NCBI GenBank assembly: GCA_023014335.1
Contig: JAECYW010000008.1
Coordinates: 1,116,001 to 1,180,000 of the forward strand
Direction: 5' to 3'
Length of the DNA stretch: 64,000 bases
Source of the DNA: Galerina marginata
Lineage: Eukaryota > Basidiomycota > Agaricomycetes > Agaricales > Galerinaceae
Shown piece by piece: positions 36,517-47,882 of this stretch. A program made the position numbers and the translations under genes. The notes under the pieces were generated by a model, which was given only the letters and a program-made list of their open reading frames with translations, did not search any database and had not been told where the DNA came from. Each line of letters begins with the position of its first letter. The stretch's first letter is position 1.

Positions 36517-38152
36517 TCAGTAAATTCTGGCTTCTGGGAAATTAGGATCGTCCCCCCAAAACCTAGCCGGCTCTCCCTCCCTAATCCTCCCCATCCATTC
36601 CATGGTCAACGCAGCTGTCCTCAAAAACAATGTCCCATCAATCAACTCGCAATCCTTCAGCTCTGTGCCTCTGAATTCTCCAGCTGCAATGTGACCGTAC
36701 AACGAGCTATAATGGGCCAGCGTGCGCTGGACCTTACTCAGATGATCGTCGGGGTGAACCAGTGCTGATTGTATGATCTTCAGCCACAGGTTCGGAGTTT
36801 CCGCGAAGGGGGACGAGGGATCGGGGAATGCAGATTCTGTGGGGTTTACCGCTGGTCCTGGGAACGTTGTGAGGATCGGTGCCACAAAGAAGGAGCGGAC
36901 AGGCAGCGGAGGCCGACCCTGGGCAACGTAGTAGGCTAATGAACGCGTGAAGTACGAGCGGAGGAGCAGTGATTTCGATGTTGGAGATGATATGACCGCC
37001 ATGTACGACGTCAAGGTCATCGAACTTGTGAGAAGGTGTAATCTATATAGGATAGAAGTCAGTATAAGTTTGCTTTTGTTGTGGAAAGAACTCACAGAGT
37101 AAACTCAGCTCTATAAAACCCTACACCATCGCGCCATCCACCCAGGGCAAATATCATCACGTTCAGGAAAGTTAACTCTTGCACCTTCTTGGCGATCTCT
37201 TGGGGATTGGCCCCATCCACAAGCCACTCCGCTGCATACGATTGTATTTTCGGGCCAAGTTTCACTTGAAGATCGTCGAACGACCCGACGTAATTTTCGA
37301 ACGCTCTATCCGACATGACACGCGACGCGATGCTGAATGCATGTGTGCCTGCCCCACGCTTGGTCGGTGCTTCGAACACCGATCTCGGTACCAGTGTCGA
37401 TGATGGGGCTCCGTGTACAGAAATGTGGGCCAGTCCTGTTAATATCGTGTTTCATTAATACTTTCTTGCAAGGTATAGAGAAGTGCTTACCCATAGCCAT
37501 AAGACCGGGCAAGCTGTCAAACAAGTGTTGAGCACAACTGTCGTATAAAGGATGGAGAAGAATATGGTACCTAAACTCGATTCCATAGCCGAGATAAAGC
37601 ATGGGGTGGAGGATGGCATCCAGTAGACGATTTAGCATCTGTGGTTGTTTCCCATCGAAGTTTGCCTTGGACGAGAAAATCCACTCCTCGAGCACAGCGC
37701 TGATTGGTGTTTTCAGCAAAAGATCGGAGTAAAAGTAAAGATAAGCCTGGTAGTATTCCCCGTCACCCAGATGGTCGAAAGCAGTAGCCGCGGTGATGGC
37801 ACCTGGTGATCTGTGTGAGTCTCGCTCAACGTTTTCGTGCTGTTCCCAAATCGCATCTAGATGCTTCGGGGTCCCGCCTAGCGCCCACTCTACCAGTAGA
37901 TGGAAGGTTGTGTGATTGTGAGCACCTCTGGAAGTGTAGTCGAAGAACCTGGAGTACCGGTTAGAGAGTTCATGAATGAAAGACTGTAGGGTGTACATAC
38001 CCATGGTGTTCCTCATAGTCTCGTTGAAGATATCGCCGCAGCGTGGCAGTGGATTCGGGAGAGTTTCCCGGCCAACGAGCAGCCGTATACTGTGTCAAGG
38101 ACGGACCAGGAACAGGCCAGAGTTCCAGGAGTTGAGCTTTAGTCGGCGCCAT
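36517..38152 (-). CDS. DUF4243 / questin-oxidase-like protein
   Basis: Four or more exons on the minus strand, starting at the ATG at 38152 (MAPTKAQLLELWPVPG; GCGCC before the ATG). Splicing at CATGG|GTATGT joins DYEEHHG to FFDYTSRGAHNHTTFHLLVE and WALGGTPKHLDAIWEQH. The N-H-x-x-x-H segment and ALG-P pattern are typical of the questin-oxidase-like family (PF14027; GedK, AflY and HypA relatives). Later exons give RSPGAITAATAFDHLGD, EWLVDGANPQEIAKKVQ and a C-terminus ending RFWGDDPNFPEARIY. Intron 2 donor is near 37490 and intron 3 donor near 37097. Known members are Baeyer-Villiger-type oxidases of polyketide pathways. No polyketide synthase lies nearby, so a role in secondary metabolism is not shown. 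It is divergently placed with the VWA gene. Confidence 0.8.
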
Positions 38153-38392
38153 GGCAGCGAGAGTAAGAGAGGCTCGAATCAACACGAGGATGGGGCTGAA
38201 GCTTTAAACATTTAAACCCCATAACCCATAGGTTTCGACAGCTACCAAACCGAGATTACAGCCAAATTTACACCTCAAACCCATGACCCATAGCCTTCGC
38301 CGTCCACTGGGAGGTATGGAAGAAGAGGGGCCCGACTGTAACTAAAGTTGTACGCATCCAAGATCTAAGAAGTCTTCGAATTCAGTCATGGA

Positions 38393-38567
38393 CAGGACGC
38401 AACCTTGACGCAACCAGGATTATCGACAGGTGAAATGTTTGTGATCTATAAATGATCTCATTTTCCGAAGACATAGCGACTGGGAGCCTGTGATAGAACC
38501 AATAACCAGACTGTGAGCCCATGTGAGCAGTTATCGATATCGATAAGCCAAGAATTGGGAGTCGGGG
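38393..38567 (-). repeat. inverted-repeat arm, left
   Basis: Its reverse complement matches 39163-39300 with scattered substitutions and indels. Shared stretches include ATTCTTGGCT, ATCGATATCGATAACTG, TCACAGTCTGG, TAGATCACAAACATT and CACCTGTCGA. It contains the perfect palindrome TTATCGATATCGATAA (38531-38546). The outer edge lies about 240 bp from the start codon of the oxidase-like gene. Confidence 0.7.
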
Positions 38568-39162
38568 CGACCTCAACGCCGTCTTCCAGGTTGAGTATCG
38601 TGACATCACGTCCATTTTGTCACTATTCTTGATTTTCCACGTCCAACCGCGATACCTCTGAGCTCTAAGGACAACCAGAGCCTAGAGGACCTGGAGACAT
38701 AATTTTAACTGTTCCGGAATTGCCTCGAAAAGTACTGTTGCGCCCAGCAAAAATTGTGCAAGGCCTTCGTCTACATCCATGATTCGTTCCCACGGCTCGT
38801 CACAGTATCTCTCGATCGCCTGTAAGTTTCTCTATTCCAATCCATTACATTCATCCGTCGTGTCTCGTCTTGTCAACAACCCAACCTCAACTCTTCAGTA
38901 TAATCTTGACACCCGTCGTGAGACGAAGCCGGATATTTGCTTCCTGCTTGTTTAGATCGTGTTTGGTTGTTCCAAGCCTTCTCTTACCCACCAAAAGGCA
39001 ACCGGTCGACGGCAAGAGTTCGAAAACATAGAATCATGTCTTCTGGGGTCGGCCACCACTTCCTTTTGACCAGATCCTCAGATAGGACCAAATATTAGTA
39101 TAAACAAGCAGGACTGAAATGCGGCTATCGTCATGAAAACGGCTGTAAGGTGGTCCCGACTC

Positions 39163-39300
39163 TCTTGAATTCTTGGCTCATCGATATCGATAACTGTTCA
39201 CAGTCTGGTTTGAGTCTATCACAAGCTATGTCCTCGGAAGATGGGATTAATTATAGATCACAAACATTCCACCTGTCGACACTACTAGTAGCGTCCCCAT
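39163..39300 (+). repeat. inverted-repeat arm, right
   Basis: Partner of 38393-38567 in opposite orientation, about 220 bp upstream of the VWA start codon. The palindrome is slightly eroded (ATCGATATCGATAA). Confidence 0.7.
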
Positions 39301-39521
39301 TTTCAGCTTTCCGGTCCTTCCTTATTCCGAGTCGCCAAATCTAGAAATGGACAGAATTCGTACATCAAGGTCAGAGAACGAGTGTGAGGAGAACAGACGT
39401 GCCTGTCATTTGATTGAAAGGTACAGCCTTCCTTGGGGGGCTCACTTACTAAGTATCGACACTGACGATATAAACTCTTCCGAATATCTTAGCATACTCC
39501 GACTCGCTCACTCTTGCAAAT

Positions 39522-40840
39522 ATGCCAGGCAACATAAATATGCCACCCCCTTCCGACAAGGTAGTTGATATGTAAGATTTCTGCGACGACGTGTTTGTCA
39601 AGCATTCTAATTATTTTATTTAGTGATGTTGTCTTTCTCCAGGACTGCACCGAGAGTCAGCAGCCTTACATCGACACTGTACGCAAACATGTCAAGGAAG
39701 CCATCCCCATGATCATGTCACAGGCCAATCTAAACGGCGGTACCGCACGCTACCGTACCATCGGCTTTCGCGATCATAGGGAGCAAGGTTGTGACTGGCT
39801 TGTGAAACCGCACAATTTCACCACTGATGCAAACGTCTTGGCCGACCAACTGGCATCCCTCGTTGCGTCTGGAGGTGGTGACGGACCGGAAGCGCAGATT
39901 GACGGACTAGATGCAGCACGTCGCTCGCCTTTCAGGCTAACGGCGAAGAGAATTGTCATTCTCCTCACTGACTCTCCCCCGCACGGTATCGGTGAACCCG
40001 GCGACAGTGTCCCTATAGATCACCCTGAAGGTAAGAAAACTGCATCATCTGGTTCTTCTCGTGCCCTTACCTTGTCGTGATAGCTCTAACCCACCAAAAA
40101 ATCCTCAAAGATTATAATAGAGTCAACATTCAGCTTGTAGGTTTTGACTAGACCTCTTTTTACGGTCTTTGACGTTAGTTTTGTAGGACGTGCTGGGGTG
40201 TGTCCCCGAAATTACATATTATGAGGTACGATTTCAGGGTTGGCTTCTCTCTCTCTCTCACAGATATACATCCTTCTCAGAAAGCTGAGGAATTCTACAA
40301 AGGTCTAACCCAGGCGACTGCGTATGAGAATCCTCCTATGTTTATCTTCTACGAGGACTGATTATGTTCTGTAGTGGACTGTACATCCCTCTCCCGGACG
40401 CTCACACCAATCCCGAGCCGATGAAACGCGCAATAGTAGGGGCCGTCCTTCATTCAACTAACAGTCTCCGCACGGCGGACCGATGGGAAAAATGGATTCT
40501 GGCTCAGTCTGATCGGGGCCACAATGCGATTGTCAACGACATTTACTCACAGCTCATGCAAGAGGGTCAGCAGCGTCATATAGTTACCTCTACTGAGCAT
40601 CGCGGCGACATAACGGATGTCCAGTATGGACTTGCTAATGTTGATCGTGGTTTTGTTAGTAGTTTTGTTCTCTGCTCGTTTGATGATGCTCACTCTGACC
40701 TATGTACAGGTGGACGCTATTGTTGCCAAGACACTGCGGCTTCAGACGGACATGAAGGTTCGTGGTCTATCTTTGATATCCAACATTTGGCTAATACTAG
40801 AATATCTTAACCGCAGGCGAATCCTCATATGTATGACTAA
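39522..40840 (+). CDS. von Willebrand factor A (VWA) domain protein
   Basis: A multi-exon gene. Exon 1 (39522-39571, MPGNINMPPPSDKVVDI) splices to 39624, giving VVDIDVVFLQDCTESQQPYI. This is a VWA strand with a MIDAS-like D-x-T-x-S. It continues with RTIGFRDHREQGCDW, ASGGGDGPEAQIDGLDAARR and RIVILLTDSPPHGIGEPGD. I infer short exons giving VLGCVPEITYYE and KAEEFYKGLTQATA. The last exons give GLYIPLPDAHTNPEPMKRAI, a helical tail and MKANPHMYD, ending with a TAA at 40838-40840. The product is about 310-320 residues. The layout resembles the VWA part of fungal alpha-kinase-type VWA proteins, but no kinase domain follows. The joins around 40,140-40,290 are the least certain. Confidence 0.65.
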
Positions 40841-41393
40841 CACTGAGAGTAACGACTAACGGTGGTTAAACTCGACCGATGACAAGGAAGCGATGAAGTT
40901 TCTATTGAGCTCTTAAATTTCATGTCGTACACACGGTATCGCTATCGATAAAGTTCCTGTTATATCACTGTCGGCTGGAAAGAGGTGGAGGAACTCGCTT
41001 CTGTCACCTGTGAGTTACAGATGGTGAGATAGCATAAATATTTTGACGACGATGTAGTAAACTAGTTACTAGATTGAGATTTGACTTGTGAAGAACGGAA
41101 CCCCAAGTTTGCGAAGTATCGGCATCAATCCTTTGTTTTCTTACTTGTTCAAAGCTGAAAATAAATTCAAACCTCGACGGTGCTACTAGTTCATGCGCGA
41201 TACATGTGGAATTGGACTCGAATTTACAGATACATATAACGATTGGCCTTGGCCACTGGAAGCCTTTGTTAATCTGTTCAAACTTCAAGCAGCTTGCCAT
41301 ACAGCATTCGGGCCAGAACTGATAAATGCTTGTTGTCCAAGAGCGACCAAGTCTGCTTTATCCTGGACTGCGGCTATAAAAATAATAGAGTAA
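40841..41393. other. intergenic between convergent genes
   Basis: No supported gene. Holds the 3' flank of the VWA gene and probably the 3' end of the minus-strand hypothetical gene. Confidence 0.35.
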
Positions 41394-42400
41394 TCAGACA
41401 AGACAGAAACAAGGCAGATTAATCGGCGTACGAATGAACTAGACGGTCGAGAATGAATTCAAGTTGAACATGAGGCGTTTGGCACATTAATAGAAAAAAC
41501 TCACGTAGCCGGTCATAACTTTGCTGCCAACCTGGGGATAGAACAGAACGCGATCAGCATCGAAGTCGACCATGCTGCGTGTACCATTCGAAATATCATT
41601 AATAGATTTAATGGTCGTTGTGCCCATATGATCTACGAAATCCTGTGAGTCTTAATTTACTAGGAGAAGAAGGATTGACATACTCATGCCTTTAACAGAG
41701 GCTCTAGGTAGCTGGAATGTAACCTTCTTCGATAACGAGGCAAGTGAGATGGTTACATCCGTCGATCCTGGATTGCAGCTTATGACGGAAGCTACATCGA
41801 ACGCGTTATAGTCGCCCCAGTTCCCTACGAGAGGTACCTCAGGGTGGTCGGCGTCGAAGGTTAACCAGCCAATGGCGCTTGCCTACCGAGAATATTAGTT
41901 TTAGGGAGTCTAAAGAATAGAGTAGCGATATTACGGGGTCTGGTCCTACGAACTACAAGGTTCAAGTCGGGGAATCAGTGACATATACTAGTACAACTGA
42001 GTTGCGAGATGGACTTACGGTGGCGACGATACCTTGGTTGGGGTTGCGGATTACAATTTGGAGTACTTGACCAACTTGGAACTGAATCTCGTATTTACCC
42101 AGTCCTGTGAGTGCCTTGATATCGTTGTAATACAACTCTCCCTCAGGATCTAGGGGGTGGAATTCAGGAATCAGGAATGGACTCGTACTAATGGAATGAA
42201 AAGTAAGACTCACCGCGGCCAAAAGCGATATTGGAAACGAATTCTTTACCAGCTTTGGAGCATTCAATGCGAATTCCGATGAAGTCTACTGCGGCTCCGC
42301 CGTGGTAAACTAGAGCGACTGCTGGATGATGGATTTTGAAGTCGTCTTCGGCCTGGTTTCGTAGTTCTCTGAAGGTCTTTGTAGTGCGGATTACTGGCAT
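41394..42400 (-). CDS. uncharacterised multi-exon protein
   Basis: I do not recognise this family. From the ATG at 42400 (MPVIRTTKTFRELRNQAEDD) exon 1 runs to NIAFGR. Further splice-consistent exons give DPEGELYYNDIKALTGLGKY with QVGQVLQIVIRNPNQGIVAT, then ASAIGWLTFDADHPEVPLVG with VASVISCNPGSTDVTISL, then an exon near 41,640-41,530 ending GSKVMTGY. The alternation of short strands looks like an all-beta fold. There is no signal peptide or membrane segment. The last exon and stop (a TGA at 41394-41396 is one option) are uncertain. Confidence 0.5.
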
Positions 42401-43527
42401 TTCCGAAGGGTGATGGGGAACTGAGTATGGATGAGGAGAGAGGGTGCTATTTATGCTATGACATGCCGAAAGGGAACGTTTGAACCACGGGGCAAGTCAT
42501 TTTTGGCGCCGGGGGGATCTCCTTCATTCATCCCTTCACCATAGGACTGGCAGTTCTCCACAAAGATAGTGAATGCATCTTGGTTTCCTAGATAGAAGGG
42601 CTGATCCCCTTCTCCGGCCCTTCTAAGTGCCGGGTTTTCATCAACTCCGTTGACACCGGAGGAAAGCCTTAATCCCAGCGCCCTTAAGGCGTTGAACAGG
42701 TGTTGCGGCAGCTATTGCAATCTGCAAAGGAAGATATGAGCTAAAGACCTAGGAAGAGCGGCTGGTCGACGAACCGATTCGCAGAGTTTCTGTAGAAAAG
42801 CTTCACCCGATAAAGACTCCCCGAGTGGAATTTCGGATTAAATATGGGCTGAGCTCGGATTACAGGTTGTCCAGCTCGTTCTTCCATCAGGAAGGAGCTA
42901 CATGGCAGGTACCATCGCTAGCCACTGCAGCATCGGCTTCGAGGTGTATAAATCGACTTGTACGCCCCACCAATCTCTAAGCTTAGCGATTCTGTTGATT
43001 GCTATATATAATCATATAATGAATAAGCCAGCGCGCAGATCCGAAAGTGCATACCTATATGTCAATCCTGAGCCTTCGTCTTATCTATAACATCCTCCCC
43101 TCTGTAGCTGCACCTACGTTAGACACCTCTTTGCCTGTGAAACCGCCTTCCGTTTTCGACCTGGTGCTCAGGCTGGCAAACTTAGATGGTGATAACAAGG
43201 CCAGGGAGTAGACGGCACGTTCGTTTTCGCACCGTTCGGAGACGAAGATTGCTCAAGTAATCGGTAAGCAGCCTCGTGTCGCTGCATGTCAAGATTTCTG
43301 GACGAGCCTCGGTGGCATGAAGAGAAATTGCTTGAAGGTGTTAAGTTTCCTCGAGTCCGTGGTTACTCATCTCCACAACTCTGCCGAGCATGACGACCAG
43401 GAATGATAAGGCCCGCTATAACTGATAGTCAGACAAGTAACAAGGGGCGAAAAAGAAAGAAACGAACATATAAAACGAGCAACCAATCTGAGTAACTTCC
43501 CAAAATCACGATGATGCATCTATGCCC
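42401..43527. other. intergenic, no recognised content
   Basis: Presumed promoter of the 42400 gene and then about 1 kb with scattered short ORFs and no motif that I can name. Confidence 0.35.
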
Positions 43528-43539
43528 GAGTTCCTGTCT

Positions 43540-43713
43540 TTTTTTTTTTTTTTTTTTTTAATTCCATTTATTGTCCGTTGGGGCCGAGCCCTATGTCAGA
43601 CGTAAACTACTGGGCTTCTACCTAATACTAAGTTCTATCTAGATCCCCAATACTAAATCGACGATGTGAGCCTCCTTTGGAAGTCTACGGCGTTACTAGT
43701 AACGCAAATACGG
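43540..43713 (-). mobile_element. 5'-truncated retroposon (LINE or SINE 3' end) with poly(A) and target duplication
   Basis: On the minus strand a 174-bp insert ends in an AATAAA-like signal (ACAATAAATGG) and a run of about 20 A (plus strand T, 43540-43559). It is flanked by a 12-bp direct repeat, GAGTTCCTGTCT, at 43528-43539 and 43714-43725. Poly(A) plus a 12-bp target duplication is the signature of target-primed reverse transcription. No coding sequence is left, so the parent element cannot be named. Confidence 0.75.
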
Positions 43714-43725
43714 GAGTTCCTGTCT

Positions 43726-46319
43726 GTCTCTCCTCAGCTCGTTATTCGTAGCTCTTGAATATGAAGCTGGCGACCTGCAAGGAAGAACCAAAGAATTAGC
43801 CGACATTTAGAAGCCACAAATTCCTTGACAAACCGTTTTACGGATGATCTCTAAGGATTCAGACAAATCGGGAGAGCTTCTGAATGCCCTATTCGCCTTT
43901 GTTCGATTGCTAAGGTGGGCATCTAGCCTTGCCCTTCGGCAGCGTCGTTTTTATTTTGGCTTCCTGGGTTTTTTCTCTGACGAGAAACTGCTGAGCGAGC
44001 CGTTCATGTTGCGACGTGAGGAAAAGGCAAGGACAGCTACCACAACCTTCGCCAGGTTACTCGGCCGATGACGCGACCCAAAGATGATGCAACGTCGGAC
44101 TGAGCGTCGATGCGAAGTCCAATGAGATTTTTGAAGTATCTTCTTTCGGTCACGGTAGGTTTCCTTAGAGTGATAAGGTGGTTACATAGTAAAGAATAAC
44201 GATAATGGACATGACACGAATTACCAGAGGTTAATATAATAGTTATACTTTCGCTCTCAGAGACATATCCCCCTGTCCCCCGTCGTCGTCGCAGCCGCAC
44301 GACCTGGGTGCAATGTTGAAATTGCGAGGAAAGGGGTACACTGGTGCCGCTGCAGTACTTAAGAGGAGACACTGTCTAGAGCGAGGCGTCGGTGTAGGTG
44401 CTTTTGGAGGCAAATGTCGTCAAGACGTAGATCCCTGGCTATTGGATCGGTAGAAATCAGAGATCTGAAGGTCCCTTAGCAGCAGAAAAGTCAAGGATGA
44501 GTGTCGTTTAATTCATGAATGGGTTACGTAGGACAATGTTGAATGATAGTCAAAGAGAACGGAGGACTCGCCGCCGGAGTGTCGGAGACTCGGAGTTCAT
44601 TTTATTTACGCGACGCGTACAAATCAGTAACACAGCCACTATGCTCACCATCATCCACAACGTCTTGACACCGTCTCACCAATTGCTCACCAACGCCTTT
44701 GAGCCTTTGACCCCTTGTATACTGCAGTTTATCTTTCCCCCCCGTTCACCAGCACCTTTGGAACCGCATTCGGATTGGGAACGTCGCCAGTGCCCGACTG
44801 GAGGAGCTCGAGAGCAACATTCTGATTCAATTTACCACGAATAACTTGCAAATGAAGACGGAAGTGGTGTAATGGTGGGTTGATTCTCGTTCCTTGCGCA
44901 GGTTGGTTCTTGAGGGCTGCTTGGATTCCTTTTTTTTCGTGTATAATTTTGTCTATACCTGTTCTATTCTCTGTCCTTTACTAGATTGAAACTGACGCGT
45001 TTTATTTCTATGAACCGATCCTACAGTGAATGCGTGGAGGTCATGTTTTGAATAATGGGCCATCGTCTAATGACGGGTCTTCCAGCTCGGTTGTTGCAGG
45101 AGGAACATGAAGCCCGCCTTCATGATCGGAGGAGTTACGAGGACCTGTGGAGCATTGCGGTACGACAGGAGCAGGCAGGCAATGGCACACATAGCACGTC
45201 TCCCTGCTCCCTCCTTGTTACCGGTTTTCCTCCTCGTCAACGTTGGAGTCTTAACGCGCCAGCCCTCCGAGGAGCGACCCATGCGCTGCCTCGCCATTGA
45301 CCGTGAAATATACGTCCTCCATGGTCTCGACGTTGGAGACAAGACGGGTTTGGTACCTGTTTCTCATGCACAGGTGCCACGTCCTCAAAGGTGCCTTCCC
45401 TCTTCTCCTATCTTACTTTTCTAAATTCTCAACGATTTTCATCTTACAATCAGCCGCGACACATTTGACTGGCTTGACTAAAATGGCAAGGTCTATGGCG
45501 GTCTGTACATGAGCTAGCTAGATCTTGCGGTCTCTCTTCCAGTGACAATGGAGATCAGTTTGGCCATCGACGTTCCGCTGGATACCTGAAGCCAATTCGA
45601 ACAACATAGCTCGCCATTTTCCGGACCTCCGAAGGCGATTGCGAAGGCCCAGGGACTCTGGAACCAGGGCGAGCAACATCCCTATCATCGATCAATGACA
45701 ACGTCGGTGTTGATGGCAGTTGGCAGTCTTACTGCGTATTGGAAAACTCAAAAGTTCATCCCATCGTGGCGTTTGCGTTGCTGGGATGGATGGCAGAGCC
45801 AGCCAGGAGGTGTGTTTTTCTTTCTTTTTTTCTGGTGCTTCTGAATCCTGAATACCTACAGATTTGCCTTGTCGAATCCCAGATGCTACTGTCGATATTC
45901 TCGGCGTTCCGGAGAAGCCAGGTTTAATGCCTGTTACCGCGAAGGCATGTTGCACGACCCGAGACAGAGTGAAGGTGCTTGCTTCCCCTCTTATTTTTTG
46001 TTGTCAACGTTCGCTAACCAACTTTCGTCTATTTATCAGCTGCGGCCCTTCTATCTTGCCGCCAGTAACGACAATGCCAAAAAATGAAATGAAAGTGAAG
46101 CTCCACATGCGACTCAGGACTCAGGAGCGAGTAGCGTCAACGTCAACGACACTGGCGGCAATTCTGGACCCTCCAAGGCTTTAATTCGGCTTTTGTGATG
46201 ATTAGTATTTGGGGGTGGGTCATTTGTTCTCCTTGGATGCCTGAATGTAGGTCGACTAACTTGCGGCCAACTATTTTGCAAACAGCAATAAAGGCTCTCA
46301 TGATCGTGGGGATCCTATT
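43726..46319. other. decayed region with relics of duplicated blocks
   Basis: 43,844-44,000 (DSGELLNALFAFVRLLRWAS, LRQRRFYFGFLGFF) is an inverted copy of part of the 46.3-47.3 and 52.1-53.2 kb blocks. The rest has short ORFs with splice-like interruptions but no protein that I can join or recognise. Confidence 0.4.
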
Positions 46320-47350
46320 GCGCTTCATTGACACCACCTTGACGCTCCGTCAGATATCGCGTCTTTGAGTCGCGTCATCGACCAAGTAGACAGGTGAAGT
46401 TTAGATCATATATGGTAATTATCCTTTGCCTTTTGCATGAACGGCTCGCTCAACAGTCTTATTACAGAAAAAACCAAGAAAGCCGACATAGAAACGGCGC
46501 TGTCGAAGATCAAGGCTAGTTGCCCACCTTCGGAACCGACCCGAGGCAAGTAAGGCATCCTGAAGCTCTCTCGCTTTGCCTGAATCCTCAAGGTCGTCTG
46601 CATAAAGGTTCGTCAATGACCCAGAGTTTTGTGGTCTCTGAGCAGCAGGCCAATTATTTGTACTTCGTTGCAGGTCGCCGGCTTAATATTCAGGAGTTGC
46701 GGACGACAAGCTGAGGAAAGTCAAACAGTAATACGGTCATGCAGGCGTCATCGTTGTAGTGGTTAGTTACTCAGATTGGTTATTGGTTCCTCGTGTTCGT
46801 TTCTTTCTTTTCGTTTCTTATTTCGTTTTCTGACTATCGGTTGTAGTGGGCCTCGTCATTCCTGGTCATCATGCTCGGCAAAGTTGTAGAGACGAGAGGT
46901 AGCATAACACTCTCAAGGGCATCCGCTTCATTCATGCCAGTGTTATCCGGTTTGGCTACAAAAAGGGGTGCAATGATGGTTAGTTTTACCTTTCATCAGG
47001 AAACTCTACAGATTCCTTATTCTCTACCAGGTTCGTCTGCGACTTTCTACCTGCAGCCACCCGGGGCTTCTCCTCGATATGTTGCTTGAGCGATCTCTAT
47101 CTCCTGTCGTCGCGAATTCAATTGTACCGAGTGTCCCGAGTGTCCCTCAGTAACATCCAACTTTAAATTTGCTACCCTGAGCATCGCATCCAATACGGAA
47201 AACGGCCTCGCAGGCGAAGAGGTGGTTAAGTTGGTGCAGCCATACAAGCGGAAGACGTTTCTTGATTGCAAGTGCTCCTACGTCCCCAAAGCCGGATGGC
47301 AGAAGGACTTCTTCAAGCAGATCGGTATGGCCGTCTGTCAACGTCTTTTA
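46320..47350. repeat. decayed duplicated block, copy 1
   Basis: Direct diverged copy of about 52,090-53,190. Shared landmarks include ATCGCGTCTTTGAGT, CGGCTCGCTCAACAGTC, GAATCCTCAAGGTCGTCTGC, ATAAAGGTTCGTC, GTAGAGACGAGAGG and CATACAAGCGGAAGACGTTT. Frames on either strand are broken. The minus strand reads DSGKARELQDALLASGRFRR and LRQRRFYVGFLGFF; the plus strand reads VMLGKVVETRGSITLS. Probably the remains of one or two genes of unknown family. Confidence 0.65.
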
Positions 47351-47882
47351 ATGAACACCTAGCGAGGGTGCCCCTTGGTCATGGATCAATTGCAATATAT
47401 AGTCCCCCTTATAATACACCAAGGAGTCCCTCCCGCAGTCGTAGAGTTAGACAATTATGCAGCCTAGGAAACAACAAGCATGTAGATGCAGTCAGACGTC
47501 CTACATAAGGCGCACGCCTGAATGGACAGTGAAATTGGATTTTTTCAAAAAAAAAAAAAAACCTCCGTAACCTCTGGTGGTGTCACGTATCCTATTTGTG
47601 TTTCCTGAAGTTTCTGCACCAATGTTTTATAAAGCAAAACTTATTGACAGTGTTGTTGTCTAAAAACCCAAAATTACCACGTGGCTTCCGAGAGCCGCAC
47701 ACGAACTTGCGTCTTAGCCAGTACCTAAAAAGAAGGAGGTCGAGTATATGCCGCGCACAGCGTTGGCCCGCAAGGCGACTCCATAGGTCAGTCACATAAT
47801 ATCGAAGTCTGTCTAGGAGAGACTAGTATGTATACGAGGTGTGGGAATGAATGTCCGTGAACAAACGATGGTAGGGCATTGA
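47351..47882. other. intergenic with an A tract
   Basis: Contains a run of 15 A near 47,550 without a clear flanking duplication. No gene seen. Confidence 0.35.

Larger units (their letters stand above)
38153..39521. other. divergent intergenic region carrying an inverted repeat
   Basis: Separates the oxidase-like gene (minus) from the VWA gene (plus). Apart from the two inverted-repeat arms, the middle (38,570-39,160) shows no gene. Confidence 0.5.

Noticed and set aside
38153..38185. Upstream extension of the oxidase-like gene to a start at 38185
   Set aside because: The codon there is GTG, not ATG; the ATG at 38152 is the first usable start.
47540..47562. Run of 15 A that might mark another retroposon
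   Set aside because: No flanking duplication or conserved insert could be found.
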